This document shows, in pieces, positions 7,660-16,672 of a DNA stretch of 44,293 bases (position 1 is its first letter; each line of letters begins with the position of its first letter). The position numbers and the translations under genes were made by a program. The notes under the pieces are model-generated. The model did no database searches. It had not been told where the DNA came from and was given only the letters and a program-made list of their open reading frames with translations. This DNA is from Prevotellaceae bacterium (GTDB taxonomy: Bacteria; Bacteroidota; Bacteroidia; Bacteroidales; UBA932). Where the stretch lies: assembly GCA_031266015.1 (NCBI GenBank), contig JAISBU010000071.1, positions 1 through 44,293 on the forward strand, written 5' to 3'.

Positions 7660-10600
7660 ATGCAAAGAGCAATTGCGGCAATCTTGCTACTACTCCTAGC
7701 AACTCCGGCCTTTTCGCAAGGTGGCTACCAGGTAAACGGTACTGTAACGGATGAAAGCGGCCTGCCGCTGATAGGCGTTACGGTAATGGAAGTAGGTACT
7801 ACTAAAGGTACCGCTACCAATGAAACCGGGCTATTTACCCTGTCGGTATCGTCGCAAAATGCCGATGTAACCTTTAGCTACGTGGGCTACACGAACGTTA
7901 CGCTAAAGGCCGGCGATGTTCCCGCTGCCGTACAAATGGGCGAAGAGGCTACCAGCTTGAACGAGGTAGTAGTAATCGGCTACGGCACGGTAAGGAAACA
8001 CGATGTAACAGGTTCGGTTACAGCCATTAGGCCAGACAAGCTGAACAAGGGTTTGGCCGTAAACCCGCAGGATATGTTACAGGGAAAGGTAGCGGGAGTA
8101 TCTGTAACCTCCAGCGACGGAACGCCCGGCGGCAAAGCCACTATTCGTATCCGCGGCGGTTCCTCGTTGAACGCCAGCAACGACCCGCTGATTGTAATTG
8201 ACGGTTTGCCCGTAGATAACACTTCTATGAAAGGAGTGGCCAACCCGCTTGCCCTGATTAACCCCAACGATATTGAAACTTTTACCGTGCTAAAAGACGC
8301 TTCGGCCACAGCTATTTACGGCTCGCGGGCTTCTAACGGCGTAATTTTGATAACCACAAAGCGAGGCGTAGTTGGCTCTAAGCCCGTATTCAGCTATAAC
8401 GGCAGCGTATCCGTTTCTACCCTGGCAAAGCGCATAGAGGTAATGGATGCAGCGGAGCTCATTCAGTACGCTAAAGACTTGAAGCTGTACGATGAGAACA
8501 AGCAGTACTTCGGCGCCTCAAATACCGACTGGCAAGACGAGATTTATCGTAGCGCCGTTAGTACGGACCACAACTTTTCCGTATCCGGAGGATACAAAGG
8601 TATACCCTACCGCGTGGGTATGGGCTACACCTATCAGGATGGTATTCTTAAAACCTCTAACATGCAAAGGGGTACTGTTTCGGCCTCCGTTAACCCCACA
8701 TTTTTGGACAACCACCTGACCTTAAACGTTACCGGTAAAGCCATGTACATTGGCAACAGGTGGGCAGATAATAATGCCGTTGGCGCAGCCTTAGGTATGG
8801 ATCCTACGCAATCTGTGTACGATAACAGCGATGCAGGTAAAAATTACGGCGGCTACACTCAGAACTCCAACACATTTGATATAGATCCCGCATGGCCTAC
8901 CACCTACAACACGCAGGCCATAAAAAATCCGGTGGCTACCCTGGAGCTAAAGGACGATCGCTCAAAAACCTACGAGCTGGTGGGTAACATTCAAGCGGCA
9001 TACAAGGTACACGGTTTGGAAGATTTAACCCTGAACGCAAGCCTTGCCGGTGAGTACGGCGAGGGTACGCAGCACACAAAGAATTCGCCCTACTCGGCCG
9101 AAAGTCACTACTACGGTTGGGACGGAACCGATACAAAGGAGCGCTACAATGTACTGTTCAACGCCTTTGCGCAGTACACTAAGGACATTAAAGACGATTT
9201 TCACTTTGATATTATGGCCGGATACGAGTACCAGCACATGCTGTTGGAGCGCGGTAATCTGGACGGCTGGGGAATGTTTCCCGCCACCAATCCCGAAACA
9301 CCCAATACCAGATACAATGAAAAGCACGAGAAGTACGCGCATCAAAAATACTTGCTATCGTTCTTTGGGCGCGCCAACCTTTCCTATAAAGACAGGTATC
9401 TGCTTACGCTGACCATGCGCTCAGACGGCTCTTCCAACTTCCGCAAGGAAGACAGGTTCGGCTACTTTCCCTCGGTTGCCCTTGCATGGAAAATTAAGGA
9501 GGAAAGCTTTTTAAAGGATGTGGATATTTTGTCTGATTTAAAGTTGCGCCTGGGCTATGGAATAACAGGCCAACAGGATATTGGACAGGGAGATGCACCC
9601 TATCTGCCTATCCTTGAGACAAATAAGGAAGGCTCGCACTCCTTCTATCCCTTAGGTGAGGAAAACGGCAAGTACATATTCTATAAGCCCTACAGACCCA
9701 CAGCCATCAACCGCGCGCTTACGTGGGAAACTACCGCCACCTACAACGCAGGTATAGACTTTGGCTTCCTGAAACAACGCTTTACAGCCTCATTTGAGTA
9801 CTACCATCGTGTTACCGACAACCTGATAAGCCAGCTGGATATTCCGGGCGGAACCAACTTCAAAAACAGGACATGGGCCAACATCGGCAGCTTGAGCAAT
9901 ACGGGCTTTGAGTTTACGTTTGACGGCAGAATTATACAAAGCAAAGATCTTACGTGGAGCCTCAGCTTCAACGCCACCTACAACGTGAATAAAATTACAA
10001 AGCTGGCGGCAAGCGACAACCCCGACTACTACGTGGCTACAGGTGGAATATCTTCCGGTACCGGTAACAACATTCAGGCGCAAAAAGTAGGTTACCCGGC
10101 ATGGTCGTTCTTGGTGTACGAAACGGCAGTAGACGAAAACGGCGAGTACTACTTTGTAGACAGGAGCGGCCCGGACGGAAAGCCCGATGGAGTAATTGAC
10201 AGTAAAGATATGTACTGCTACAAAAGCCGCATGGCGCCGCTAACTTTGGGATTTTCATCTGCCCTCCACATCAAAAAATTTGATGTGAGCATTGCCATGC
10301 GCGCCAACATTGGCAACTACATGTACAACGACCATTTGGCGTCAAACCTGAAGGATTTGCAAAAGGCAAATCTGGTTTCCTCAAAAATAGGCGGCTTCCA
10401 CAACGTGCCAAAGCAAGCTTATGATACCTACTGGATTGATGAATTTAAAGCCGATGCTCCGGGCATGAAAGGACAGTGGTATCTATCCGACTACCTGGTT
10501 CAAGACGCCTCGTTCCTGCGTATTGACAAAGTAACGGTTGGCTACAGCATAAAGCGCGAAATGAGAGTATATGCCACCGTACAAAACCCGATTGTAGTAA

Positions 10601-10701
10601 CGGGTTACAAGGGGCTTGACCCCGAAAGATTCGAGGGCATTGACAATAACACCTACCCACGTTCACTTACCGTGCTGCTTGGGTTAACGTATGACTTTTA
10701 A
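7660..10701 (+). CDS. susC: SusC-family TonB-dependent outer membrane transporter
   Basis: 1013 residues, the usual length for SusC. A signal peptide (1-20, ending AFSQ) is followed by a carboxypeptidase-regulatory-like domain (about 24-105; VNGTVTDESGLPLIGVTVME), then the plug domain (about 110-235) beginning EVVVIGYGTVRKHDVTGSV and closing with the family signature YGSRASNGVILITTK. The remainder is the beta-barrel, ending in aromatic Phe. It imports maltooligosaccharides into the periplasm using TonB energy, together with the SusD lid encoded 12 bases downstream. Starch specificity is inferred from the neighbours, not from the barrel sequence. Expression is probably driven from the LacI-operator region upstream. 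Confidence 0.96.
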   Translation: MQRAIAAILLLLLATPAFSQGGYQVNGTVTDESGLPLIGVTVMEVGTTKGTATNETGLFTLSVSSQNADVTFSYVGYTNVTLKAGDVPAAVQMGEEATSLNEVVVIGYGTVRKHDVTGSVTAIRPDKLNKGLAVNPQDMLQGKVAGVSVTSSDGTPGGKATIRIRGGSSLNASNDPLIVIDGLPVDNTSMKGVANPLALINPNDIETFTVLKDASATAIYGSRASNGVILITTKRGVVGSKPVFSYNGSVSVSTLAKRIEVMDAAELIQYAKDLKLYDENKQYFGASNTDWQDEIYRSAVSTDHNFSVSGGYKGIPYRVGMGYTYQDGILKTSNMQRGTVSASVNPTFLDNHLTLNVTGKAMYIGNRWADNNAVGAALGMDPTQSVYDNSDAGKNYGGYTQNSNTFDIDPAWPTTYNTQAIKNPVATLELKDDRSKTYELVGNIQAAYKVHGLEDLTLNASLAGEYGEGTQHTKNSPYSAESHYYGWDGTDTKERYNVLFNAFAQYTKDIKDDFHFDIMAGYEYQHMLLERGNLDGWGMFPATNPETPNTRYNEKHEKYAHQKYLLSFFGRANLSYKDRYLLTLTMRSDGSSNFRKEDRFGYFPSVALAWKIKEESFLKDVDILSDLKLRLGYGITGQQDIGQGDAPYLPILETNKEGSHSFYPLGEENGKYIFYKPYRPTAINRALTWETTATYNAGIDFGFLKQRFTASFEYYHRVTDNLISQLDIPGGTNFKNRTWANIGSLSNTGFEFTFDGRIIQSKDLTWSLSFNATYNVNKITKLAASDNPDYYVATGGISSGTGNNIQAQKVGYPAWSFLVYETAVDENGEYYFVDRSGPDGKPDGVIDSKDMYCYKSRMAPLTLGFSSALHIKKFDVSIAMRANIGNYMYNDHLASNLKDLQKANLVSSKIGGFHNVPKQAYDTYWIDEFKADAPGMKGQWYLSDYLVQDASFLRIDKVTVGYSIKREMRVYATVQNPIVVTGYKGLDPERFEGIDNNTYPRSLTVLLGLTYDF

Positions 10702-10713
10702 ACCTTTTGGCGT

Positions 10714-12369
10714 ATGAAACATATTATGAAAATAGCAGCAGTAGCAACGGTAGCGGCCCTCACCCTTTCGGGTTGCTTCAAAGATTTGGACACACCGCCC
10801 ATTGACCCTAACGTTACGCAGGTCTTTCAGCAGGACGGGGTTTTTGCAAAAATATACGGAACCTTGGGTTTGACCGGTATAGGCAGCGGCGACGCCGGTG
10901 AAGGCAGCGGCGACGTAGACGGAATAGACGAGGGCACCTCGGCATTTTACCGTATGCAGTGGGAGCTCAACGAGTTTCCGGCAGATGATATCTGGTGGGT
11001 ATGGGGCGACCCGGGAATTCCCGCGCTTCGCGCCATGGAGTGGGACGCCTCCAATGATTTGGTAAAAGGCCTGTACGCCCGTCTGTACTTCGACATTGCC
11101 ATCTGCAACTACTTTTTGAAGGAAACCGACGGCTTGAGCGACGAGAAAACCTCCAAGCAGCGTGCCGAAGTGCGCTTTATTCGCGCCCTGAACTACTACC
11201 TGCTCCTGGATATGTACGGCGAGGGCGTACCCTTTGCCGAAAAGTTGATAGACGAGCTGCCCGTGCAGCCGAACGACTTGCCAAACCCCGTTACACGCAA
11301 GGAATTGTTTACATGGCTTGAGGGCGAGCTAAAAGAAATTGAGCCGCTAATGTACGCCGACGGCACAAAAACCGCCTACTACAGGGTTGACCAAACGGCA
11401 GTATGGTTGCTGCTGAGCCGCATGTACCTCAACGCAGAAGTGTACACCGGCACAGCCAAGTGGACAGAAGCTGCGCAGTATGCAGGTAAGGTAATGAGCT
11501 CAAGCTACAAGCTGGCGCCCGTGTACCGCCACCTCTTTATGGGCGACAACGACAAGCTTAGCCCCTATAATAAGGCATCGCAGGAAATTATTTTGCCCAT
11601 TGCGCAGGACGGTATACAAACTCGCTGCTACGGCGGCTCGCTGTTTCTGCTGGCTGCTTCGCACGCCAACGGTATGAGCCCGTGGGGTATAACGGAGCAG
11701 TGGACTTGCATGAGGGCAAAAAGCACGCTGGTAAAAAAATTCTTCCCCGACTTAAACGCAGCCAAAAATATTAAGGCAGATCTGAACGGCATGCCGGGGC
11801 TTGCAGTAGATGACAGGTGCCTGCTCGAAAGCGAAGTGGTAGCTGCTGACGATACTCCCTTCACATTCTCGCTTGAAGGCGGCGCTGGAAATGGCGACGG
11901 AGCCTTTACAAAGGGTTGGGGATTTGCCAAGTGGTCAAACCTGTACGCCCAGCCAAACACGCAGTCTCAAGATCCCAAATACCCCGATATGGATATTCCC
12001 TACCTCCGCGCCAGCGAGGCCTACCTGACCTATGCCGAAGCGGTGTCTCGTGGTGGAACTGCAACTAACGGAACCGCGCTGGATGCCGTAAATGAGCTGC
12101 GCAAACGGGCCAACGCAACAGAGTGGACAGCAGCGGAGCTGACCCTTCCCAACCTTTTGGACGAGTGGTCGCGTGAGTTTTATGGAGAAGGCCGCCGCCG
12201 TATAGACCTGGTGCGCCACAACAAGTTTGCAGGCGCCGTAGGCTACAATTGGGAGGGCAAAGGAGGCATAGCCACAGGAAAAGACGTAGACGCCAAGTAC
12301 AACATCTACCCTATTCCGCTAACGGACTTAACCGCAAACCAAAACTTAAAACCCTCGCCGGGATACTAA
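10714..12369 (+). CDS. susD: SusD-family outer membrane glycan-binding lipoprotein
   Basis: 551 residues with a lipoprotein signal (ALTLSGC, Cys21). SusD features: an N-terminal TPR-like region with QRAEVRFIRALNYYLLLDMYGE (about 150-172) and a C-terminal region with IPYLRASEAYLTYAEAVSRG, a DAVNELRKRAN helix and FYGEGRRRIDLVRHNKF. It binds oligosaccharide at the surface and forms a lid on the SusC barrel. An alternative start four codons in (MKIAAV) would also keep the signal. A Gly/Asp-rich insertion (GSGDAGEGSGDVDG) near residue 55 is noteworthy. It is in the same operon as susC and is followed 67 bases later by the SusE-position gene. Confidence 0.95.
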   Translation: MKHIMKIAAVATVAALTLSGCFKDLDTPPIDPNVTQVFQQDGVFAKIYGTLGLTGIGSGDAGEGSGDVDGIDEGTSAFYRMQWELNEFPADDIWWVWGDPGIPALRAMEWDASNDLVKGLYARLYFDIAICNYFLKETDGLSDEKTSKQRAEVRFIRALNYYLLLDMYGEGVPFAEKLIDELPVQPNDLPNPVTRKELFTWLEGELKEIEPLMYADGTKTAYYRVDQTAVWLLLSRMYLNAEVYTGTAKWTEAAQYAGKVMSSSYKLAPVYRHLFMGDNDKLSPYNKASQEIILPIAQDGIQTRCYGGSLFLLAASHANGMSPWGITEQWTCMRAKSTLVKKFFPDLNAAKNIKADLNGMPGLAVDDRCLLESEVVAADDTPFTFSLEGGAGNGDGAFTKGWGFAKWSNLYAQPNTQSQDPKYPDMDIPYLRASEAYLTYAEAVSRGGTATNGTALDAVNELRKRANATEWTAAELTLPNLLDEWSREFYGEGRRRIDLVRHNKFAGAVGYNWEGKGGIATGKDVDAKYNIYPIPLTDLTANQNLKPSPGY

Positions 12370-12436
12370 ACGTTACTGCAGCAGCAAGATTAAAATACTG
12401 ATTTGCAAATTACTAACCAAAATCAATTAATTTTTT

Positions 12437-13351
12437 ATGAAAACACTACGATTTTTTTTAATGATGCTCTTCGTGAGCGTAGCGGCAGCAGGAATGGTTT
12501 CCTGCGGAGATGATGATAATGGACAGAAACCCGATTTTACGGCAGATTACCCCGAGTTGGATCCGATTCCCGGTAAAGTTACTATTGTTGCCAAGTTTAC
12601 CGTGGCGCCATGCGAAGGAAACAGCGTGTACTTTGCAGGAACTTACAATGAGTGGGATACTTCAGATCCTGCAACTATGGCAAAATTTGAACCCGTAGGT
12701 ACGGTTGACGGCAAGGAGTGGCCCGGCTGGTACAAGGTTACCGTTGATACCGCAAGTACTGATAAAGACGGTACTCCCTACCTGTTGGCAGGCAAGCCCG
12801 TTCAAGTTGTAGCAGGGTCGGAGTTTGATTGGGCCTACCAGATAGGCTATGAGTCAGAGGCCGACGTAGAAAAAAAGGCCGGTGATATAGACTTGTATCC
12901 GGGTTTCACCAAGGAGGTTGATGTGTTCTACAACTCAACGTTTTGTGCCCTCGTTTTCCACAAGTGGAAAGAGAGTCCCTGTGTGGCTGTTCCCACACAC
13001 AGCTACACCTTTAGCGTAACCGTTCCTGCCACAACCCCCGACACCTCAAAGGTACGCATTGTTGGTGGTTTTGCGCATGCAGAGCTTCCCGACTGGTCAG
13101 TAACCGCTCCGGAAATGGAGCTGACAAAAGGTGAAAACGGCAAGTACAGCATTACCTTGAATAACGTAAAAGAGGGAACCGGGTATAAGTATGTCATAAA
13201 TGGTGACTGGCAAGGTTGGGATGGTGAAGAGCTTGCGCCTTCGGACAGTACATGCGCAGCAGGAATTGACAACCGTGCGCTTGGTACTGCCACTACCGTA
13301 AACGATGTGGTAGCCAACTGGAGAGACGTTACCCTACCTAAGTGTGACTAA
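12437..13351 (+). CDS. SusE-position starch-binding lipoprotein
   Basis: 304 residues with a lipoprotein signal (AGMVSC, Cys23) and an acidic Asp-rich linker (GDDDN) typical of surface lipoprotein export signals in Bacteroidota. Two beta modules can be seen. One lies at about residues 48-190, with NSVYFAGTYNEWDTSD, an N-x-W arrangement like the CBM20/CBM48 and SusE/F starch-binding folds. The second is at about 195-300, with KVRIVGGFAHAELPDWS and YKYVINGDWQGWDGEELAP. It shows no clear full-length match to SusE or SusF that I can verify; position and architecture suggest the same role, namely surface starch binding. Third gene of the susCD operon and followed by a terminator. Confidence 0.8.
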   Translation: MKTLRFFLMMLFVSVAAAGMVSCGDDDNGQKPDFTADYPELDPIPGKVTIVAKFTVAPCEGNSVYFAGTYNEWDTSDPATMAKFEPVGTVDGKEWPGWYKVTVDTASTDKDGTPYLLAGKPVQVVAGSEFDWAYQIGYESEADVEKKAGDIDLYPGFTKEVDVFYNSTFCALVFHKWKESPCVAVPTHSYTFSVTVPATTPDTSKVRIVGGFAHAELPDWSVTAPEMELTKGENGKYSITLNNVKEGTGYKYVINGDWQGWDGEELAPSDSTCAAGIDNRALGTATTVNDVVANWRDVTLPKCD

Positions 13352-13371
13352 TCCGTAGGGTTTAATGTATT

Positions 13372-13408
13372 ATCCCCCTGCAAATTACATTTTGTAGGGG
13401 GATTTTTA
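13372..13408 (+). terminator. Rho-independent terminator after susCDE
   Basis: Stem ATCCCCCTGCAAA / TTTGTAGGGGGAT with one G-T pair, followed by TTTTTAT. It ends the susC operon 20 bases after the stop codon. Confidence 0.85.
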
Positions 13409-13495
13409 TAATCCTTGCAGCTTTACGCTCGCTCTTTGACATGTCGGATTACACGCAAAATACAGTGCTGCATGTATTTTTTTCATGTGTTTACC

Positions 13496-14308
13496 CTAAT
13501 TGAGTTCTTTTATAGCTGTTTGAATAGCGGCTTTAACAGGCGAGAGGGAAAGCTTAGCGGCGGCTTCTATGCCGAGCGTAATGTGTTGCTTAACAAATGC
13601 CGTATTTTCAATTTGTGCCGTCCGCTCTTTGTTGATGAAGTGAGAGGGTGGAGTTTTTATGCTCCATTCTCCATTCGTTAATTCATACGACTTTATCAAT
13701 TTTTCGCCCTGATAGGAGTAAACACTGATAAAGTCAACGCTCTTATTGTTGTACAGCGTATCAATGCTTTTTAGTAAGCCAACACATGCCTGGTTGTGCG
13801 AGCTGATGTCGGCCAGGCGGCCATAGCCGTACATTTCAACCTGCTCAACGTAGCGGCGGTATGTGCCTAGCTCGGTTATTTTGGGGTGAGCGGCAATAAC
13901 GGCAGCGCCAACGCGGTAGCCTTGCTCGTGAAGCAAGGCTGCTGTTTTTGCCGGTACATCGGGGTTGCGCATTGTTCCCTCAATGATTAAGTTGTAGCGT
14001 AATGCTGCGCCGTCCTTAACCAAATTTTCGGTAAAAATGTTGCTAAAATTTTGGGTAAGGGTGGGAAATTCAGTGGGGCTGTTGGAAATAAGATGGGTAA
14101 AGTCGGGATGAAATTGGCGGTAGTCGTCGCCGTTAATAACCAAAAAACTACTGTCGCTATTTAGTGCGTTGGTTACGCCCGATTTACCGCAAGCAGGCTG
14201 ACCACCTAAAATTATGGCGGTAGGGTTTTTCTGTGCTTTTCCTTTTGATAAAAGGAAAGAGTTACGCCGCAGATAAATGCTCTGAACTTCGCTTTCCGAC
14301 AACTGCAT
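13496..14308 (-). CDS. Zeta-toxin family kinase
   Basis: 270 residues. P-loop GGQPACGKSG lies at about residues 35-44, followed by the zeta-family acidic motif GDDYRQFHPDF (60-70) and IIEGTMRNPDV (108-118), which supplies the catalytic-site Glu/Arg. Zeta toxins phosphorylate UDP-N-acetylglucosamine and so poison peptidoglycan synthesis; here that is family knowledge. The gene starts 47 bases inside the upstream small gene (14262-14528), a coupling typical of toxin-antitoxin operons. It runs opposite to the starch genes and forms one end of an island that splits the locus. The last about 80 residues are less conserved. A non-toxic P-loop kinase role cannot be excluded. Confidence 0.85.
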   Translation of the reverse strand: MQLSESEVQSIYLRRNSFLLSKGKAQKNPTAIILGGQPACGKSGVTNALNSDSSFLVINGDDYRQFHPDFTHLISNSPTEFPTLTQNFSNIFTENLVKDGAALRYNLIIEGTMRNPDVPAKTAALLHEQGYRVGAAVIAAHPKITELGTYRRYVEQVEMYGYGRLADISSHNQACVGLLKSIDTLYNNKSVDFISVYSYQGEKLIKSYELTNGEWSIKTPPSHFINKERTAQIENTAFVKQHITLGIEAAAKLSLSPVKAAIQTAIKELN

Positions 14309-14528
14309 GTTTTATGAGAGGAGCGTAAATGGTTACAATTTTCTGCATTACGTTGTCAAAGTCTTCTTTTGACCCACCACCGTAGATTATCTGTTGTTCA
14401 TCCTGAAGTTGGGAGATTTCGCTTTTAAGCAAGGCTAATTCTGTACCGGTGGCTAAATCTGTCAATTTCATTTTGCTAGCCAAAAGGAAAGCCAACCCTT
14501 CGGCTGCTGTGTCTATGCTTATTTTCAT
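14262..14528 (-). CDS. Putative antitoxin partner of the zeta-family toxin
   Basis: 88 residues, mostly helical in appearance (ELALLKSEISQLQDEQQII), with no signal peptide and no obvious DNA-binding motif. Its 3' end overlaps the toxin gene by 47 bases and it is first in the pair, as expected for an antitoxin made before or with its toxin. It does not look like the classical epsilon antitoxin, but small unrelated partners are common for Bacteroidota zeta homologues. The function is assigned from position only. Confidence 0.6.
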   Translation of the reverse strand: MKISIDTAAEGLAFLLASKMKLTDLATGTELALLKSEISQLQDEQQIIYGGGSKEDFDNVMQKIVTIYAPLIKHAVVGKRSSEHLSAA

Positions 14529-14648
14529 GGCTTACACGTTTTTACAAAAATACAAAAATAAATGCAAAAATCCAAATTGTAGTTAATTTGTTCAGGGTAA
14601 ATGCATGAAAAAGATATTTTTTTGGTGCGGTTGCCCTGAATTTTCCAG

Positions 14649-14723
14649 GTATAATACGGGTACAATACAGATATTTTGTATCTTTGCAAGTCAGCTGTTT
14701 TAGGTACAATACGGATATAATAT
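14649..14723. promoter_or_regulatory. Promoter and direct-repeat element of the fic gene
   Basis: TATCTTTG at 14679-14686 is an exact -7 box for the plus strand. It is bracketed by two 21-base direct repeats, at 14649-14669 and 14703-14723, both based on GGTAYAATACGGRTAYAATA with about 17 of 21 bases equal. The second copy runs into the fic start codon. The arrangement suggests an autoregulatory operator. Confidence 0.45.
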
Positions 14724-15795
14724 GGATGAGTACACTCGGAAGTTAAGCTTTGATTTTCTTACAAATCAGCGTGTTATGCAGCTTATTGCAGCAATTGACG
14801 AATATCGAGGCAGGTGAAATGCGGTTGAAAAACACGAAAATCGCTACTTAAAAGAGCTGCGGAAAATTGCCGCCATCGAGAGTATTGGCTCTTCTACCCG
14901 TATTGAGGGCGCAGCTATGGCAGACGAAGAAGTGCGCCAGCTGCTGAAAGACATAAAAATCACAAAATTTAAAACTCGCGACGAACAGGAGGTAATCGGT
15001 TACTACGAAGTTCTGGAGCTTGTTTTTGACAGCTTTTCCGAAATAAAGCTGTCGGAAAGCTATGTTAAGCAATTGCACCGGCTTATGCTCAAGCATAGCA
15101 CGAAAGACAAGCGACATCGTGGTCACTACAAAAATCTGCCGAACAAAGTTGCGGCTACTTACCCGACAGGCGAACAGAAAACGATTTTTGCCACCACCGC
15201 TCCCGCTTTGGTTGAAGGAAAAATGTTTGCGCTAATAGAATGGACAAACAGGCAGTGGAACGAAAATACAATACACCCGCTTATTGTGCCGGCGATTTTT
15301 GTGTACGAATTTTTGAGCATTCACCCGTTTCAAGATGGAAATGGCCGGTTAAGCCGCTTGCTCACAACGCTTTTTTTGCTACAGCAGGGGTATGAATTTA
15401 TGCAGTACATCTCGTTTGAAAATCACATTGAAAAAAACAAAAAAGCGTACTACGATGCTCTTATGGCTGCGCAGCGCAAACGAACGACAGGGAAAGATAC
15501 TATTGAGAAATGGCTCGTCTTCTTTTTGGAAAGCCTAAAAACGCTGACTGAAAAGTTAGGCAAAAAGTACGATGTTTTCAAGCAGAAAGGCGGTTATTTG
15601 AACGAAAGACAAAAAATACTCAAAGCATTTATCATTGAACAAAGAGCTGTTAAATTTGCCGATTTGTCTGCCGCTTTTCCCGATATTTCGCCGAACACAC
15701 TGAAAAAGGATGTGCAATATCTTAAAGCAGAACAGGTTATAACCGCCGTAGGACAGGGCAAAGGAACTGTGTATGTAGTCAAACAACAAGTGTAA
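14722..15795 (+). pseudogene. Fic-domain protein gene interrupted by an in-frame TGA
   Basis: The full frame starts MDEYTRKLSFDFLTNQ at 14722 and is cut by TGA at 14815-14817 (codon 32), after DEYRGR and before NAVEKHENRYLKELRKI. From memory of relatives, a Trp commonly stands there, so TGG to TGA is likely. The frame then stays open to 15795. It carries the inhibitory motif STRIEG (class II, N-terminal) and the catalytic Fic motif HPFQDGNGRLSR (His at codon 201), plus a winged-helix-like C-terminus (DISPNTLKKDVQYLKAEQVI). Intact Fic enzymes of this type AMPylate target proteins and are held off by the STRIEG helix. The first downstream ATG, 14917, lies just after that motif, so re-initiation there would give a 292-residue product without the inhibitor. 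Alternatively the gene is simply dead, or the TGA is a sequencing error. Confidence 0.75.
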
Positions 15796-15831
15796 AAATG
15801 GAAAAAAAGCTATACATTACATTGTATAACC

Positions 15832-16374
15832 ATGGACGATATTGTAAACTTTAGCCAGATAAAAGAAAAGCTGCTGATCATACGCGGTCAGCATGTGCTG
15901 CTCGACAGCGACGTGGCCTATCTCTACGGAGTGGAAACCAAAAGGGTAAACGAGGCGGTTAGAAACAACCCCAATAAATTCCCCGAAGGATTTATTTTTG
16001 ACTTACAAAGCACTGAAAAACAGCAACCGGTCGAAAATTTCGACCGGTTCAAGGGGCTTAAACATTCTACGGTAACACCAGTGGCTTTTACCGAGAAGGG
16101 GTTGTACATGTTGGCAACCATTCTGAAAGGCGAAAAGGCTACGCAAACCACCATTGAAATTGTAGAAACCTTTGCCAAAGTCCGCGAGCTGTCCCGCGCC
16201 GTTTCCGAGCTGTCGAACTCCCCCGACGAGGACAGGCGGAAGGCGCTCATGCAAAAAAGCGGCGAAATCATAGCCGACGTTTTAGGCAACGATTTAAAAA
16301 CAACCGGTACCGAAACTACCTTTGAAATCAACTTTGCGCTGATGAAGCTTAAGCACACCGTTAAGCGCAGCTAG
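15832..16374 (+). CDS. ORF6N-domain DNA-binding protein
   Basis: 180 residues. The N-terminal ORF6N domain (about 8-95) is recognisable by IRGQHVLLDSDVAYLYGVETK, then VRNNPNKFPEGFIFDL and VAFTEKGLYMLATILKG. These domains are shared with phage antirepressors and are frequent in Bacteroidota mobile or defence-like islands. The C-terminal part (about 110-180) is helical and probably oligomerises. It follows the fic frame by 36 bases in the same direction and may be co-transcribed. A terminator lies 24 bases after its stop. The role is probably regulatory, and the target is unknown. Confidence 0.85.
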   Translation: MDDIVNFSQIKEKLLIIRGQHVLLDSDVAYLYGVETKRVNEAVRNNPNKFPEGFIFDLQSTEKQQPVENFDRFKGLKHSTVTPVAFTEKGLYMLATILKGEKATQTTIEIVETFAKVRELSRAVSELSNSPDEDRRKALMQKSGEIIADVLGNDLKTTGTETTFEINFALMKLKHTVKRS

Positions 16375-16397
16375 CAAGTTTATTTGATTTTTACTAC

Positions 16398-16432
16398 AAA
16401 AAGCGCGTAAACCGACAGCTATACGCTTTTTT
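16398..16432 (+). terminator. Terminator after the ORF6N gene
   Basis: Stem AAAAAGCG / CGCTTTTTT with the T-run on the 3' side, just after the ORF6N stop. The rest of the gap up to 16600 shows no supported gene. Confidence 0.6.
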
Positions 16433-16600
16433 AATAATATATCATTCAGCGCAGGGTGTGCAATGGCATGAGATTAACAAGTGAGCAAGCCATAAAGTCG
16501 AACGCCGAAAGTTGCGTTTACCTTGAGCTGCGCTACGCTTGCACGGGGTTATTCACATATTATGCCTACGGCATGGGGCGCAACTTCCCTGAGCTGCACT

Positions 16601-16672
16601 CCTTCGACAAGCTCAGCATGACAACGCATGCGCACCGGTAAATTATAAATTGTCAATTATAAACTGTAAATC
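16601..16672. repeat. Composite intergenic repeat, reverse orientation
   Basis: CCTTCGACAAGCTCAGCATG, then ACAACGCATGCGCACCGG, then an AT-rich arm of TAAATTATAAATTGTC type that ends at the start codon of the SusA-like gene. The order is the reverse of 42350-42420. Confidence 0.75.

Noticed and set aside
14815..14817. TGA in the fic frame as evidence that TGA codes for Trp in this organism
   Set aside because: Several intact genes here end in TGA (birA at 40532, NUDIX at 42370) and long genes contain normal TGG Trp codons without internal TGA, so the standard bacterial code is used.
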